Of a stretch of DNA of 64,000 bases, positions 1 through 12,746 are shown in pieces (the first letter of the stretch is position 1; each line of letters begins with the position of its first letter). The position numbers and the translations under genes were made by a program. The DNA is from Gadus chalcogrammus (Eukaryota; Chordata; Actinopteri; Gadiformes; Gadidae): positions 11,730,446 through 11,794,445 of the forward strand of contig NC_079423.1 in assembly GCF_026213295.1 (NCBI RefSeq), given 5' to 3'. The notes beneath the pieces are model-generated. The model searched no databases, was not told the DNA's origin, and saw only the letters and a program-made list of their open reading frames with translations.

Positions 1-286
1 TTTCACCAACACAAACACGCACGCTCACTTCAGATCATGGGAGGACGTCAAAAAATCACCACCCATTCTCTGACACTTTAACCGTTAACCTTGGTTCAAA
101 CATTTAACATCACACGCACACGCAGTGTATTTCAGATAATTAATGAATTCAGATGTCACAATGATCGTTTACATGGATAAGGAGTCCTACTGAATCAATT
201 ACTGCCGTTTATATCTAACTAATGATTGTTTTTGTAAAAGTGTAACGTCGAGCCTCAGCAGCTTTCTCACTCCTTATGTGCTACTG

Positions 287-293
287 TATAAAA
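287..293 (+). promoter_or_regulatory. TATA-like upstream element of 5S copy 1
   Basis: TATAAAA starts 31 bp before the gene start at 318. Teleost 5S genes usually carry a TATA-like element near -30 that helps place TFIIIB. The same box occurs at this spacing in almost every unit. Exceptions are copy 50, where it reads TAGAAAA, and copy 62, where a duplication moves it away. Confidence 0.7.
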
Positions 294-317
294 CCTGGTT
301 TTGCGCCTGCACTAATT

Positions 318-437
318 GCTTACGGCCATACCACCCTGAACACGCCCGATCTCGTCTGATCTCGGAAGCTAAGCAGGGTCGGGCCTGGTTAGTACTTGGA
401 TGGGAGACCGCCTGGGAATACCAGGTGCTGTAAGCTT
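318..437 (+). rRNA. 5S rRNA: 5S ribosomal RNA, copy 1 (reference copy)
   Basis: The 120-nt gene runs from GCTTACGGCC to GCTGTAAGCTT. The 5' and 3' ends pair to form helix I (GCTTAC with GTAAGC). The product is the 5S RNA of the large ribosomal subunit, transcribed by Pol III with TFIIIA, TFIIIC and TFIIIB. The control region is internal: box A at nucleotides 50-64, intermediate element at 67-72, box C at 80-97. Ends are set by comparison with vertebrate 5S and by the T tract that follows. Other copies are compared with this one. Labels used below: L and S are long and short downstream spacer with or without the 10-bp duplication; gac and gcc are the variable bases in CATTGMCTCCG; up-AAAAG and similar are the variable bases upstream. 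Confidence 0.98.
367..414 (+). promoter_or_regulatory. Internal control region of 5S copy 1
   Basis: Box A (AGCTAAGCAGGGTCG, 367-381), intermediate element (CCTGGT, 384-389) and box C (TGGATGGGAGACCGCCTG, 397-414) match the vertebrate TFIIIA binding region in sequence and spacing. Positions are assigned from the known vertebrate map. Confidence 0.85.
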
Positions 438-446
438 TTTCTTTTT
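436..446 (+). terminator. Double Pol III terminator of 5S copy 1
   Basis: TTTTTCTTTTT begins at the last two gene bases. Runs of four or more T terminate Pol III, so this is a main plus a backup stop. The arrangement is conserved in the array. The first run is shortened or interrupted in copies 25, 29, 49, 55, 60, 61, 64, 70, 72 and 76, while the second T5 remains. Confidence 0.85.
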
Positions 447-582
447 CAACTCGAGCTCATTGACTCCGTGGCCTACCGTGGCGTACCGTGACCTGATGTT
501 TACTGCCAACCGCTTTGGAGGATTTAAGCAACATACAAAAACTGACAACGTCTCTCAAAACTATTTTTGTGAAACATGAGGA

Positions 583-613
583 CAGTATAGTGATACTGCC
601 AGCAGGGAGCACC
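583..613 (+). promoter_or_regulatory. NTS hairpin plus CTCF-like motif (representative unit)
   Basis: CAGTAT-AGTG-ATACTG (583-598) is a perfect 6-bp stem with a 4-nt loop. It directly abuts CCAGCAGGGAGCACC (599-613), which resembles the vertebrate CTCF core (CCASYAGRKGGC type) with some mismatches. It recurs in nearly every spacer; in the spacer after copy 71 it is mutated (GGGATCTACC). Function is inference only. Confidence 0.3.
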
Positions 614-964
614 AGAGAGCTGAACCGACAGTTGTACATTTCTTAAACTTTCACCAACACAAACACGCACGCTCACTTCAGATCATGGGAGGACGTCAAA
701 AAATCACCACCCATTCTCTGACACTTTAACCGTTAACCTTGGTTCAAACATTTAACATCACACGCACACGCAGTGTATTTCAGATAATTAATGAATTCAG
801 ATGTCACAATGATCGTTTACATGGATAAGGAGTCCTACTGAATCAATTACTGCCGTTTATATCTAACTAATGATTGTTTTTGTAAAGTGTAACGTCGAGC
901 CTCAGCAGCTTTCTCACTCCTTATGTGCTACTGTATAAAACCTGGTTTTGCGCCTGCACTAATT

Positions 965-1084
965 GCTTACGGCCATACCACCCTGAACACGCCCGATCTC
1001 GTCTGATCTCGGAAGCTAAGCAGGGTCGGGCCTGGTTAGTACTTGGATGGGAGACCGCCTGGGAATACCAGGTGCTGTAAGCTT
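965..1084 (+). rRNA. 5S rRNA: 5S rRNA, copy 2
   Basis: Same as copy 1. Up-AAAG (1-bp deletion); L-gac. Confidence 0.97.
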
Positions 1085-1612
1085 TTTCTTTTTCAACTCG
1101 AGCTCATTGACTCCGTGGCCTACCGTGGCGTACCGTGACCTGATGTTTACTGCCAACCGCTTTGGAGGATTTAAGCAACATACAAAAACTGACAACGTCT
1201 CTCAAAACTATTTTTGTGAAACATGAGGACAGTATAGTGATACTGCCAGCAGGGAGCACCAGAGAGCTGAACCGACAGTTGTACATTTCTTAAACTTTCA
1301 CCAACACAAACACGCACGCTCACTTCAGATCATGGGAGGACGTCAAAAAATCACCACCCATTCTCTGACACTTTAACCGTTAACCTTGGTTCAAACATTT
1401 AACATCACACGCACACGCAGTGTATTTCAGATAATTAATGAATTCAGATGTCACAATGATCGTTTACATGGATAAGGAGTCCTACTGAATCAATTACTGC
1501 CGTTTATATCTAACTAATGATTGTTTTTGTAAAAGTGTAACGTCGAGCCTCAGCAGCTTTCTCACTCCTTATGTGCTACTGTATAAAACCTGGTTTTGCG
1601 CCTGCACTAATT

Positions 1613-1732
1613 GCTTACGGCCATACCACCCTGAACACGCCCGATCTCGTCTGATCTCGGAAGCTAAGCAGGGTCGGGCCTGGTTAGTACTTGGATGGGA
1701 GACCGCCTGGGAATACCAGGTGCTGTAAGCTT
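1613..1732 (+). rRNA. 5S rRNA: 5S rRNA, copy 3
   Basis: Same as copy 1. Up-AAAAG; L-gac. Confidence 0.97.
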
Positions 1733-2260
1733 TTTCTTTTTCAACTCGAGCTCATTGACTCCGTGGCCTACCGTGGCGTACCGTGACCTGATGTTTACTG
1801 CCAACCGCTTTGGAGGATTTAAGCAACATACAAAAACTGACAACGTCTCTCAAAACTATTTTTGTGAAACATGAGGACAGTATAGTGATACTGCCAGCAG
1901 GGAGCACCAGAGAGCTGAACCGACAGTTGTACATTTCTTAAACTTTCACCAACACAAACACGCACGCTCACTTCAGATCATGGGAGGACGTCAAAAAATC
2001 ACCACCCATTCTCTGACACTTTAACCGTTAACCTTGGTTCAAACATTTAACATCACACGCACACGCAGTGTATTTCAGATAATTAATGAATTCAGATGTC
2101 ACAATGATCGTTTACATGGATAAGGAGTCCTACTGAATCAATTACTGCCGTTTATATCTAACTAATGATTGTTTTTGTAAAAGTGTAACGTCGAGCCTCA
2201 GCAGCTTTCTCACTCCTTATGTGCTACTGTATAAAACCTGGTTTTGCGCCTGCACTAATT

Positions 2261-2380
2261 GCTTACGGCCATACCACCCTGAACACGCCCGATCTCGTCT
2301 GATCTCGGAAGCTAAGCAGGGTCGGGCCTGGTTAGTACTTGGATGGGAGACCGCCTGGGAATACCAGGTGCTGTAAGCTT
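2261..2380 (+). rRNA. 5S rRNA: 5S rRNA, copy 4
   Basis: Same as copy 1. Up-AAAAG; L-gac. Confidence 0.97.
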
Positions 2381-2908
2381 TTTCTTTTTCAACTCGAGCT
2401 CATTGACTCCGTGGCCTACCGTGGCGTACCGTGACCTGATGTTTACTGCCAACCGCTTTGGAGGATTTAAGCAACATACAAAAACTGACAACGTCTCTCA
2501 AAACTATTTTTGTGAAACATGAGGACAGTATAGTGATACTGCCAGCAGGGAGCACCAGAGAGCTGAACCGACAGTTGTACATTTCTTAAACTTTCACCAA
2601 CACAAACACGCACGCTCACTTCAGATCATGGGAGGACGTCAAAAAATCACCACCCATTCTCTGACACTTTAACCGTTAACCTTGGTTCAAACATTTAACA
2701 TCACACGCACACGCAGTGTATTTCAGATAATTAATGAATTCAGATGTCACAATGATCGTTTACATGGATAAGGAGTCCTACTGAATCAATTACTGCCGTT
2801 TATATCTAACTAATGATTGTTTTTGTAAAAGTGTAACGTCGAGCCTCAGCAGCTTTCTCACTCCTTATGTGCTACTGTATAAAACCTGGTTTTGCGCCTG
2901 CACTAATT

Positions 2909-3028
2909 GCTTACGGCCATACCACCCTGAACACGCCCGATCTCGTCTGATCTCGGAAGCTAAGCAGGGTCGGGCCTGGTTAGTACTTGGATGGGAGACC
3001 GCCTGGGAATACCAGGTGCTGTAAGCTT
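2909..3028 (+). rRNA. 5S rRNA: 5S rRNA, copy 5
   Basis: Same as copy 1. Up-AAAAG; L-gac. Confidence 0.97.
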
Positions 3029-3556
3029 TTTCTTTTTCAACTCGAGCTCATTGACTCCGTGGCCTACCGTGGCGTACCGTGACCTGATGTTTACTGCCAA
3101 CCGCTTTGGAGGATTTAAGCAACATACAAAAACTGACAACGTCTCTCAAAACTATTTTTGTGAAACATGAGGACAGTATAGTGATACTGCCAGCAGGGAG
3201 CACCAGAGAGCTGAACCGACAGTTGTACATTTCTTAAACTTTCACCAACACAAACACGCACGCTCACTTCAGATCATGGGAGGACGTCAAAAAATCACCA
3301 CCCATTCTCTGACACTTTAACCGTTAACCTTGGTTCAAACATTTAACATCACACGCACACGCAGTGTATTTCAGATAATTAATGAATTCAGATGTCACAA
3401 TGATCGTTTACATGGATAAGGAGTCCTACTGAATCAATTACTGCCGTTTATATCTAACTAATGATTGTTTTTGTAAAAGTGTAACGTCGAGCCTCAGCAG
3501 CTTTCTCACTCCTTATGTGCTACTGTATAAAACCTGGTTTTGCGCCTGCACTAATT

Positions 3557-3676
3557 GCTTACGGCCATACCACCCTGAACACGCCCGATCTCGTCTGATC
3601 TCGGAAGCTAAGCAGGGTCGGGCCTGGTTAGTACTTGGATGGGAGACCGCCTGGGAATACCAGGTGCTGTAAGCTT
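3557..3676 (+). rRNA. 5S rRNA: 5S rRNA, copy 6
   Basis: Same as copy 1. Up-AAAAG; L-gac. Confidence 0.97.
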
Positions 3677-4204
3677 TTTCTTTTTCAACTCGAGCTCATT
3701 GACTCCGTGGCCTACCGTGGCGTACCGTGACCTGATGTTTACTGCCAACCGCTTTGGAGGATTTAAGCAACATACAAAAACTGACAACGTCTCTCAAAAC
3801 TATTTTTGTGAAACATGAGGACAGTATAGTGATACTGCCAGCAGGGAGCACCAGAGAGCTGAACCGACAGTTGTACATTTCTTAAACTTTCACCAACACA
3901 AACACGCACGCTCACTTCAGATCATGGGAGGACGTCAAAAAATCACCACCCATTCTCTGACACTTTAACCGTTAACCTTGGTTCAAACATTTAACATCAC
4001 ACGCACACGCAGTGTATTTCAGATAATTAATGAATTCAGATGTCACAATGATCGTTTACATGGATAAGGAGTCCTACTGAATCAATTACTGCCGTTTATA
4101 TCTAACTAATGATTGTTTTTGTAAGAGTGTAACGTCGAGCCTCAGCAGCTTTCTCACTCCTTATGTGCTACTGTATAAAACCTGGTTTTGCGCCTGCACT
4201 AATT

Positions 4205-4324
4205 GCTTACGGCCATACCACCCTGAACACGCCCGATCTCGTCTGATCTCGGAAGCTAAGCAGGGTCGGGCCTGGTTAGTACTTGGATGGGAGACCGCCT
4301 GGGAATACCAGGTGCTGTAAGCTT
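4205..4324 (+). rRNA. 5S rRNA: 5S rRNA, copy 7
   Basis: Same as copy 1. Up-AAGAG; L-gac. Confidence 0.97.
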
Positions 4325-4852
4325 TTTCTTTTTCAACTCGAGCTCATTGACTCCGTGGCCTACCGTGGCGTACCGTGACCTGATGTTTACTGCCAACCGC
4401 TTTGGAGGATTTAAGCAACATACAAAAACTGACAACGTCTCTCAAAACTATTTTTGTGAAACATGAGGACAGTATAGTGATACTGCCAGCAGGGAGCACC
4501 AGAGAGCTGAACCGACAGTTGTACATTTCTTAAACTTTCACCAACACAAACACGCACGCTCACTTCAGATCATGGGAGGACGTCAAAAAATCACCACCCA
4601 TTCTCTGACACTTTAACCGTTAACCTTGGTTCAAACATTTAACATCACACGCACACGCAGTGTATTTCAGATAATTAATGAATTCAGATGTCACAATGAT
4701 CGTTTACATGGATAAGGAGTCCTACTGAATCAATTACTGCCGTTTATATCTAACTAATGATTGTTTTTGTAAGAGTGTAACGTCGAGCCTCAGCAGCTTT
4801 CTCACTCCTTATGTGCTACTGTATAAAACCTGGTTTTGCGCCTGCACTAATT

Positions 4853-4972
4853 GCTTACGGCCATACCACCCTGAACACGCCCGATCTCGTCTGATCTCGG
4901 AAGCTAAGCAGGGTCGGGCCTGGTTAGTACTTGGATGGGAGACCGCCTGGGAATACCAGGTGCTGTAAGCTT
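4853..4972 (+). rRNA. 5S rRNA: 5S rRNA, copy 8
   Basis: Same as copy 1. Up-AAGAG; L-gac. Confidence 0.97.
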
Positions 4973-5500
4973 TTTCTTTTTCAACTCGAGCTCATTGACT
5001 CCGTGGCCTACCGTGGCGTACCGTGACCTGATGTTTACTGCCAACCGCTTTGGAGGATTTAAGCAACATACAAAAACTGACAACGTCTCTCAAAACTATT
5101 TTTGTGAAACATGAGGACAGTATAGTGATACTGCCAGCAGGGAGCACCAGAGAGCTGAACCGACAGTTGTACATTTCTTAAACTTTCACCAACACAAACA
5201 CGCACGCTCACTTCAGATCATGGGAGGACGTCAAAAAATCACCACCCATTCTCTGACACTTTAACCGTTAACCTTGGTTCAAACATTTAACATCACACGC
5301 ACACGCAGTGTATTTCAGATAATTAATGAATTCAGATGTCACAATGATCGTTTACATGGATAAGGAGTCCTACTGAATCAATTACTGCCGTTTATATCTA
5401 ACTAATGATTGTTTTTGTAAAAGTGTAACGTCGAGCCTCAGCAGCTTTCTCACTCCTTATGTGCTACTGTATAAAACCTGGTTTTGCGCCTGCACTAATT

Positions 5501-5620
5501 GCTTACGGCCATACCACCCTGAACACGCCCGATCTCGTCTGATCTCGGAAGCTAAGCAGGGTCGGGCCTGGTTAGTACTTGGATGGGAGACCGCCTGGGA
5601 ATACCAGGTGCTGTAAGCTT
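5501..5620 (+). rRNA. 5S rRNA: 5S rRNA, copy 9
   Basis: Same as copy 1. Up-AAAAG; L-gac. Confidence 0.97.
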
Positions 5621-6148
5621 TTTCTTTTTCAACTCGAGCTCATTGACTCCGTGGCCTACCGTGGCGTACCGTGACCTGATGTTTACTGCCAACCGCTTTG
5701 GAGGATTTAAGCAACATACAAAAACTGACAACGTCTCTCAAAACTATTTTTGTGAAACATGAGGACAGTATAGTGATACTGCCAGCAGGGAGCACCAGAG
5801 AGCTGAACCGACAGTTGTACATTTCTTAAACTTTCACCAACACAAACACGCACGCTCACTTCAGATCATGGGAGGACGTCAAAAAATCACCACCCATTCT
5901 CTGACACTTTAACCGTTAACCTTGGTTCAAACATTTAACATCACACGCACACGCAGTGTATTTCAGATAATTAATGAATTCAGATGTCACAATGATCGTT
6001 TACATGGATAAGGAGTCCTACTGAATCAATTACTGCCGTTTATATCTAACTAATGATTGTTTTTGTAAAAGTGTAACGTCGAGCCTCAGCAGCTTTCTCA
6101 CTCCTTATGTGCTACTGTATAAAACCTGGTTTTGCGCCTGCACTAATT

Positions 6149-6268
6149 GCTTACGGCCATACCACCCTGAACACGCCCGATCTCGTCTGATCTCGGAAGC
6201 TAAGCAGGGTCGGGCCTGGTTAGTACTTGGATGGGAGACCGCCTGGGAATACCAGGTGCTGTAAGCTT
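6149..6268 (+). rRNA. 5S rRNA: 5S rRNA, copy 10
   Basis: Same as copy 1. Up-AAAAG; L-gac. Confidence 0.97.
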
Positions 6269-6796
6269 TTTCTTTTTCAACTCGAGCTCATTGACTCCGT
6301 GGCCTACCGTGGCGTACCGTGACCTGATGTTTACTGCCAACCGCTTTGGAGGATTTAAGCAACATACAAAAACTGACAACGTCTCTCAAAACTATTTTTG
6401 TGAAACATGAGGACAGTATAGTGATACTGCCAGCAGGGAGCACCAGAGAGCTGAACCGACAGTTGTACATTTCTTAAACTTTCACCAACACAAACACGCA
6501 CGCTCACTTCAGATCATGGGAGGACGTCAAAAAATCACCACCCATTCTCTGACACTTTAACCGTTAACCTTGGTTCAAACATTTAACATCACACGCACAC
6601 GCAGTGTATTTCAGATAATTAATGAATTCAGATGTCACAATGATCGTTTACATGGATAAGGAGTCCTACTGAATCAATTACTGCCGTTTATATCTAACTA
6701 ATGATTGTTTTTGTAAAAGTGTAACGTCGAGCCTCAGCAGCTTTCTCACTCCTTATGTGCTACTGTATAAAACCTGGTTTTGCGCCTGCACTAATT

Positions 6797-6916
6797 GCTT
6801 ACGGCCATACCACCCTGAACACGCCCGATCTCGTCTGATCTCGGAAGCTAAGCAGGGTCGGGCCTGGTTAGTACTTGGATGGGAGACCGCCTGGGAATAC
6901 CAGGTGCTGTAAGCTT
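6797..6916 (+). rRNA. 5S rRNA: 5S rRNA, copy 11
   Basis: Same as copy 1. Up-AAAAG; L-gac. Confidence 0.97.
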
Positions 6917-7444
6917 TTTCTTTTTCAACTCGAGCTCATTGACTCCGTGGCCTACCGTGGCGTACCGTGACCTGATGTTTACTGCCAACCGCTTTGGAGG
7001 ATTTAAGCAACATACAAAAACTGACAACGTCTCTCAAAACTATTTTTGTGAAACATGAGGACAGTATAGTGATACTGCCAGCAGGGAGCACCAGAGAGCT
7101 GAACCGACAGTTGTACATTTCTTAAACTTTCACCAACACAAACACGCACGCTCACTTCAGATCATGGGAGGACGTCAAAAAATCACCACCCATTCTCTGA
7201 CACTTTAACCGTTAACCTTGGTTCAAACATTTAACATCACACGCACACGCAGTGTATTTCAGATAATTAATGAATTCAGATGTCACAATGATCGTTTACA
7301 TGGATAAGGAGTCCTACTGAATCAATTACTGCCGTTTATATCTAACTAATGATTGTTTTTGTAAAAGTGTAACGTCGAGCCTCAGCAGCTTTCTCACTCC
7401 TTATGTGCTACTGTATAAAACCTGGTTTTGCGCCTGCACTAATT

Positions 7445-7564
7445 GCTTACGGCCATACCACCCTGAACACGCCCGATCTCGTCTGATCTCGGAAGCTAAG
7501 CAGGGTCGGGCCTGGTTAGTACTTGGATGGGAGACCGCCTGGGAATACCAGGTGCTGTAAGCTT
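7445..7564 (+). rRNA. 5S rRNA: 5S rRNA, copy 12
   Basis: Same as copy 1. Up-AAAAG; L-gac. Confidence 0.97.
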
Positions 7565-8092
7565 TTTCTTTTTCAACTCGAGCTCATTGACTCCGTGGCC
7601 TACCGTGGCGTACCGTGACCTGATGTTTACTGCCAACCGCTTTGGAGGATTTAAGCAACATACAAAAACTGACAACGTCTCTCAAAACTATTTTTGTGAA
7701 ACATGAGGACAGTATAGTGATACTGCCAGCAGGGAGCACCAGAGAGCTGAACCGACAGTTGTACATTTCTTAAACTTTCACCAACACAAACACGCACGCT
7801 CACTTCAGATCATGGGAGGACGTCAAAAAATCACCACCCATTCTCTGACACTTTAACCGTTAACCTTGGTTCAAACATTTAACATCACACGCACACGCAG
7901 TGTATTTCAGATAATTAATGAATTCAGATGTCACAATGATCGTTTACATGGATAAGGAGTCCTACTGAATCAATTACTGCCGTTTATATCTAACTAATGA
8001 TTGTTTTTGTAAAAGTGTAACGTCGAGCCTCAGCAGCTTTCTCACTCCTTATGTGCTACTGTATAAAACCTGGTTTTGCGCCTGCACTAATT

Positions 8093-8212
8093 GCTTACGG
8101 CCATACCACCCTGAACACGCCCGATCTCGTCTGATCTCGGAAGCTAAGCAGGGTCGGGCCTGGTTAGTACTTGGATGGGAGACCGCCTGGGAATACCAGG
8201 TGCTGTAAGCTT
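8093..8212 (+). rRNA. 5S rRNA: 5S rRNA, copy 13
   Basis: Same as copy 1. Up-AAAAG; L-gac. Confidence 0.97.
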
Positions 8213-8739
8213 TTTCTTTTTCAACTCGAGCTCATTGACTCCGTGGCCTACCGTGGCGTACCGTGACCTGATGTTTACTGCCAACCGCTTTGGAGGATTT
8301 AAGCAACATACAAAAACTGACAACGTCTCTCAAAACTATTTTTGTGAAACATGAGGACAGTATAGTGATACTGCCAGCAGGGAGCACCAGAGAGCTGAAC
8401 CGACAGTTGTACATTTCTTAAACTTTCACCAACACAAACACGCACGCTCACTTCAGATCATGGGAGGACGTCAAAAAATCACCACCCATTCTCTGACACT
8501 TTAACCGTTAACCTTGGTTCAAACATTTAACATCACACGCACACGCAGTGTATTTCAGATAATTAATGAATTCAGATGTCACAATGATCGTTTACATGGA
8601 TAAGGAGTCCTACTGAATCAATTACTGCCGTTTATATCTAACTAATGATTGTTTTTGTAAAGTGTAACGTCGAGCCTCAGCAGCTTTCTCACTCCTTATG
8701 TGCTACTGTATAAAACCTGGTTTTGCGCCTGCACTAATT

Positions 8740-8859
8740 GCTTACGGCCATACCACCCTGAACACGCCCGATCTCGTCTGATCTCGGAAGCTAAGCAGGG
8801 TCGGGCCTGGTTAGTACTTGGATGGGAGACCGCCTGGGAATACCAGGTGCTGTAAGCTT
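8740..8859 (+). rRNA. 5S rRNA: 5S rRNA, copy 14
   Basis: Same as copy 1. Up-AAAG; L-gac. Confidence 0.97.
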
Positions 8860-9387
8860 TTTCTTTTTCAACTCGAGCTCATTGACTCCGTGGCCTACCG
8901 TGGCGTACCGTGACCTGATGTTTACTGCCAACCGCTTTGGAGGATTTAAGCAACATACAAAAACTGACAACGTCTCTCAAAACTATTTTTGTGAAACATG
9001 AGGACAGTATAGTGATACTGCCAGCAGGGAGCACCAGAGAGCTGAACCGACAGTTGTACATTTCTTAAACTTTCACCAACACAAACACGCACGCTCACTT
9101 CAGATCATGGGAGGACGTCAAAAAATCACCACCCATTCTCTGACACTTTAACCGTTAACCTTGGTTCAAACATTTAACATCACACGCACACGCAGTGTAT
9201 TTCAGATAATTAATGAATTCAGATGTCACAATGATCGTTTACATGGATAAGGAGTCCTACTGAATCAATTACTGCCGTTTATATCTAACTAATGATTGTT
9301 TTTGTAAAAGTGTAACGTCGAGCCTCAGCAGCTTTCTCACTCCTTATGTGCTACTGTATAAAACCTGGTTTTGCGCCTGCACTAATT

Positions 9388-9507
9388 GCTTACGGCCATA
9401 CCACCCTGAACACGCCCGATCTCGTCTGATCTCGGAAGCTAAGCAGGGTCGGGCCTGGTTAGTACTTGGATGGGAGACCGCCTGGGAATACCAGGTGCTG
9501 TAAGCTT
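9388..9507 (+). rRNA. 5S rRNA: 5S rRNA, copy 15
   Basis: Same as copy 1. Up-AAAAG; L-gac. Confidence 0.97.
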
Positions 9508-10035
9508 TTTCTTTTTCAACTCGAGCTCATTGACTCCGTGGCCTACCGTGGCGTACCGTGACCTGATGTTTACTGCCAACCGCTTTGGAGGATTTAAGCA
9601 ACATACAAAAACTGACAACGTCTCTCAAAACTATTTTTGTGAAACATGAGGACAGTATAGTGATACTGCCAGCAGGGAGCACCAGAGAGCTGAACCGACA
9701 GTTGTACATTTCTTAAACTTTCACCAACACAAACACGCACGCTCACTTCAGATCATGGGAGGACGTCAAAAAATCACCACCCATTCTCTGACACTTTAAC
9801 CGTTAACCTTGGTTCAAACATTTAACATCACACGCACACGCAGTGTATTTCAGATAATTAATGAATTCAGATGTCACAATGATCGTTTACATGGATAAGG
9901 AGTCCTACTGAATCAATTACTGCCGTTTATATCTAACTAATGATTGTTTTTGTAAGAGTGTAACGTCGAGCCTCAGCAGCTTTCTCACTCCTTATGTGCT
10001 ACTGTATAAAACCTGGTTTTGCGCCTGCACTAATT

Positions 10036-10155
10036 GCTTACGGCCATACCACCCTGAACACGCCCGATCTCGTCTGATCTCGGAAGCTAAGCAGGGTCGG
10101 GCCTGGTTAGTACTTGGATGGGAGACCGCCTGGGAATACCAGGTGCTGTAAGCTT
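10036..10155 (+). rRNA. 5S rRNA: 5S rRNA, copy 16
   Basis: Same as copy 1. Up-AAGAG; L-gac. Confidence 0.97.
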
Positions 10156-10683
10156 TTTCTTTTTCAACTCGAGCTCATTGACTCCGTGGCCTACCGTGGC
10201 GTACCGTGACCTGATGTTTACTGCCAACCGCTTTGGAGGATTTAAGCAACATACAAAAACTGACAACGTCTCTCAAAACTATTTTTGTGAAACATGAGGA
10301 CAGTATAGTGATACTGCCAGCAGGGAGCACCAGAGAGCTGAACCGACAGTTGTACATTTCTTAAACTTTCACCAACACAAACACGCACGCTCACTTCAGA
10401 TCATGGGAGGACGTCAAAAAATCACCACCCATTCTCTGACACTTTAACCGTTAACCTTGGTTCAAACATTTAACATCACACGCACACGCAGTGTATTTCA
10501 GATAATTAATGAATTCAGATGTCACAATGATCGTTTACATGGATAAGGAGTCCTACTGAATCAATTACTGCCGTTTATATCTAACTAATGATTGTTTTTG
10601 TAAAAGTGTAACGTCGAGCCTCAGCAGCTTTCTCACTCCTTATGTGCTACTGTATAAAACCTGGTTTTGCGCCTGCACTAATT

Positions 10684-10803
10684 GCTTACGGCCATACCAC
10701 CCTGAACACGCCCGATCTCGTCTGATCTCGGAAGCTAAGCAGGGTCGGGCCTGGTTAGTACTTGGATGGGAGACCGCCTGGGAATACCAGGTGCTGTAAG
10801 CTT
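10684..10803 (+). rRNA. 5S rRNA: 5S rRNA, copy 17
   Basis: Same as copy 1. Up-AAAAG; L-gac. Confidence 0.97.
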
Positions 10804-11331
10804 TTTCTTTTTCAACTCGAGCTCATTGACTCCGTGGCCTACCGTGGCGTACCGTGACCTGATGTTTACTGCCAACCGCTTTGGAGGATTTAAGCAACAT
10901 ACAAAAACTGACAACGTCTCTCAAAACTATTTTTGTGAAACATGAGGACAGTATAGTGATACTGCCAGCAGGGAGCACCAGAGAGCTGAACCGACAGTTG
11001 TACATTTCTTAAACTTTCACCAACACAAACACGCACGCTCACTTCAGATCATGGGAGGACGTCAAAAAATCACCACCCATTCTCTGACACTTTAACCGTT
11101 AACCTTGGTTCAAACATTTAACATCACACGCACACGCAGTGTATTTCAGATAATTAATGAATTCAGATGTCACAATGATCGTTTACATGGATAAGGAGTC
11201 CTACTGAATCAATTACTGCCGTTTATATCTAACTAATGATTGTTTTTGTAAAAGTGTAACGTCGAGCCTCAGCAGCTTTCTCACTCCTTATGTGCTACTG
11301 TATAAAACCTGGTTTTGCGCCTGCACTAATT

Positions 11332-11451
11332 GCTTACGGCCATACCACCCTGAACACGCCCGATCTCGTCTGATCTCGGAAGCTAAGCAGGGTCGGGCCT
11401 GGTTAGTACTTGGATGGGAGACCGCCTGGGAATACCAGGTGCTGTAAGCTT
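11332..11451 (+). rRNA. 5S rRNA: 5S rRNA, copy 18
   Basis: Same as copy 1. Up-AAAAG; L-gac. Confidence 0.97.
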
Positions 11452-11979
11452 TTTCTTTTTCAACTCGAGCTCATTGACTCCGTGGCCTACCGTGGCGTAC
11501 CGTGACCTGATGTTTACTGCCAACCGCTTTGGAGGATTTAAGCAACATACAAAAACTGACAACGTCTCTCAAAACTATTTTTGTGAAACATGAGGACAGT
11601 ATAGTGATACTGCCAGCAGGGAGCACCAGAGAGCTGAACCGACAGTTGTACATTTCTTAAACTTTCACCAACACAAACACGCACGCTCACTTCAGATCAT
11701 GGGAGGACGTCAAAAAATCACCACCCATTCTCTGACACTTTAACCGTTAACCTTGGTTCAAACATTTAACATCACACGCACACGCAGTGTATTTCAGATA
11801 ATTAATGAATTCAGATGTCACAATGATCGTTTACATGGATAAGGAGTCCTACTGAATCAATTACTGCCGTTTATATCTAACTAATGATTGTTTTTGTAAA
11901 AGTGTAACGTCGAGCCTCAGCAGCTTTCTCACTCCTTATGTGCTACTGTATAAAACCTGGTTTTGCGCCTGCACTAATT

Positions 11980-12099
11980 GCTTACGGCCATACCACCCTG
12001 AACACGCCCGATCTCGTCTGATCTCGGAAGCTAAGCAGGGTCGGGCCTGGTTAGTACTTGGATGGGAGACCGCCTGGGAATACCAGGTGCTGTAAGCTT
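11980..12099 (+). rRNA. 5S rRNA: 5S rRNA, copy 19
   Basis: Same as copy 1. Up-AAAAG; L-gac. Confidence 0.97.
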
Positions 12100-12626
12100 T
12101 TTCTTTTTCAACTCGAGCTCATTGACTCCGTGGCCTACCGTGGCGTACCGTGACCTGATGTTTACTGCCAACCGCTTTGGAGGATTTAAGCAACATACAA
12201 AAACTGACAACGTCTCTCAAAACTATTTTTGTGAAACATGAGGACAGTATAGTGATACTGCCAGCAGGGAGCACCAGAGAGCTGAACCGACAGTTGTACA
12301 TTTCTTAAACTTTCACCAACACAAACACGCACGCTCACTTCAGATCATGGGAGGACGTCAAAAAATCACCACCCATTCTCTGACACTTTAACCGTTAACC
12401 TTGGTTCAAACATTTAACATCACACGCACACGCAGTGTATTTCAGATAATTAATGAATTCAGATGTCACAATGATCGTTTACATGGATAAGGAGTCCTAC
12501 TGAATCAATTACTGCCGTTTATATCTAACTAATGATTGTTTTTGTAAAGTGTAACGTCGAGCCTCAGCAGCTTTCTCACTCCTTATGTGCTACTGTATAA
12601 AACCTGGTTTTGCGCCTGCACTAATT

Positions 12627-12746
12627 GCTTACGGCCATACCACCCTGAACACGCCCGATCTCGTCTGATCTCGGAAGCTAAGCAGGGTCGGGCCTGGTTA
12701 GTACTTGGATGGGAGACCGCCTGGGAATACCAGGTGCTGTAAGCTT
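12627..12746 (+). rRNA. 5S rRNA: 5S rRNA, copy 20
   Basis: Same as copy 1. Up-AAAG; L-gac. Confidence 0.97.

Noticed and set aside
93..103. GGTTCAAACAT in each spacer as a tRNA-type B box
   Set aside because: Only the first part fits GGTTCRANNCC, the last bases do not, and no A box or tRNA fold is nearby.
457..639. 60- to 86-aa minus-strand ORF repeated in almost every unit
   Set aside because: It spans spacer and, in S units, the 5S gene. Its recurrence follows from array homogeneity, the 10-bp indel changes its end, and it matches no family I know. Not evidence of a protein.
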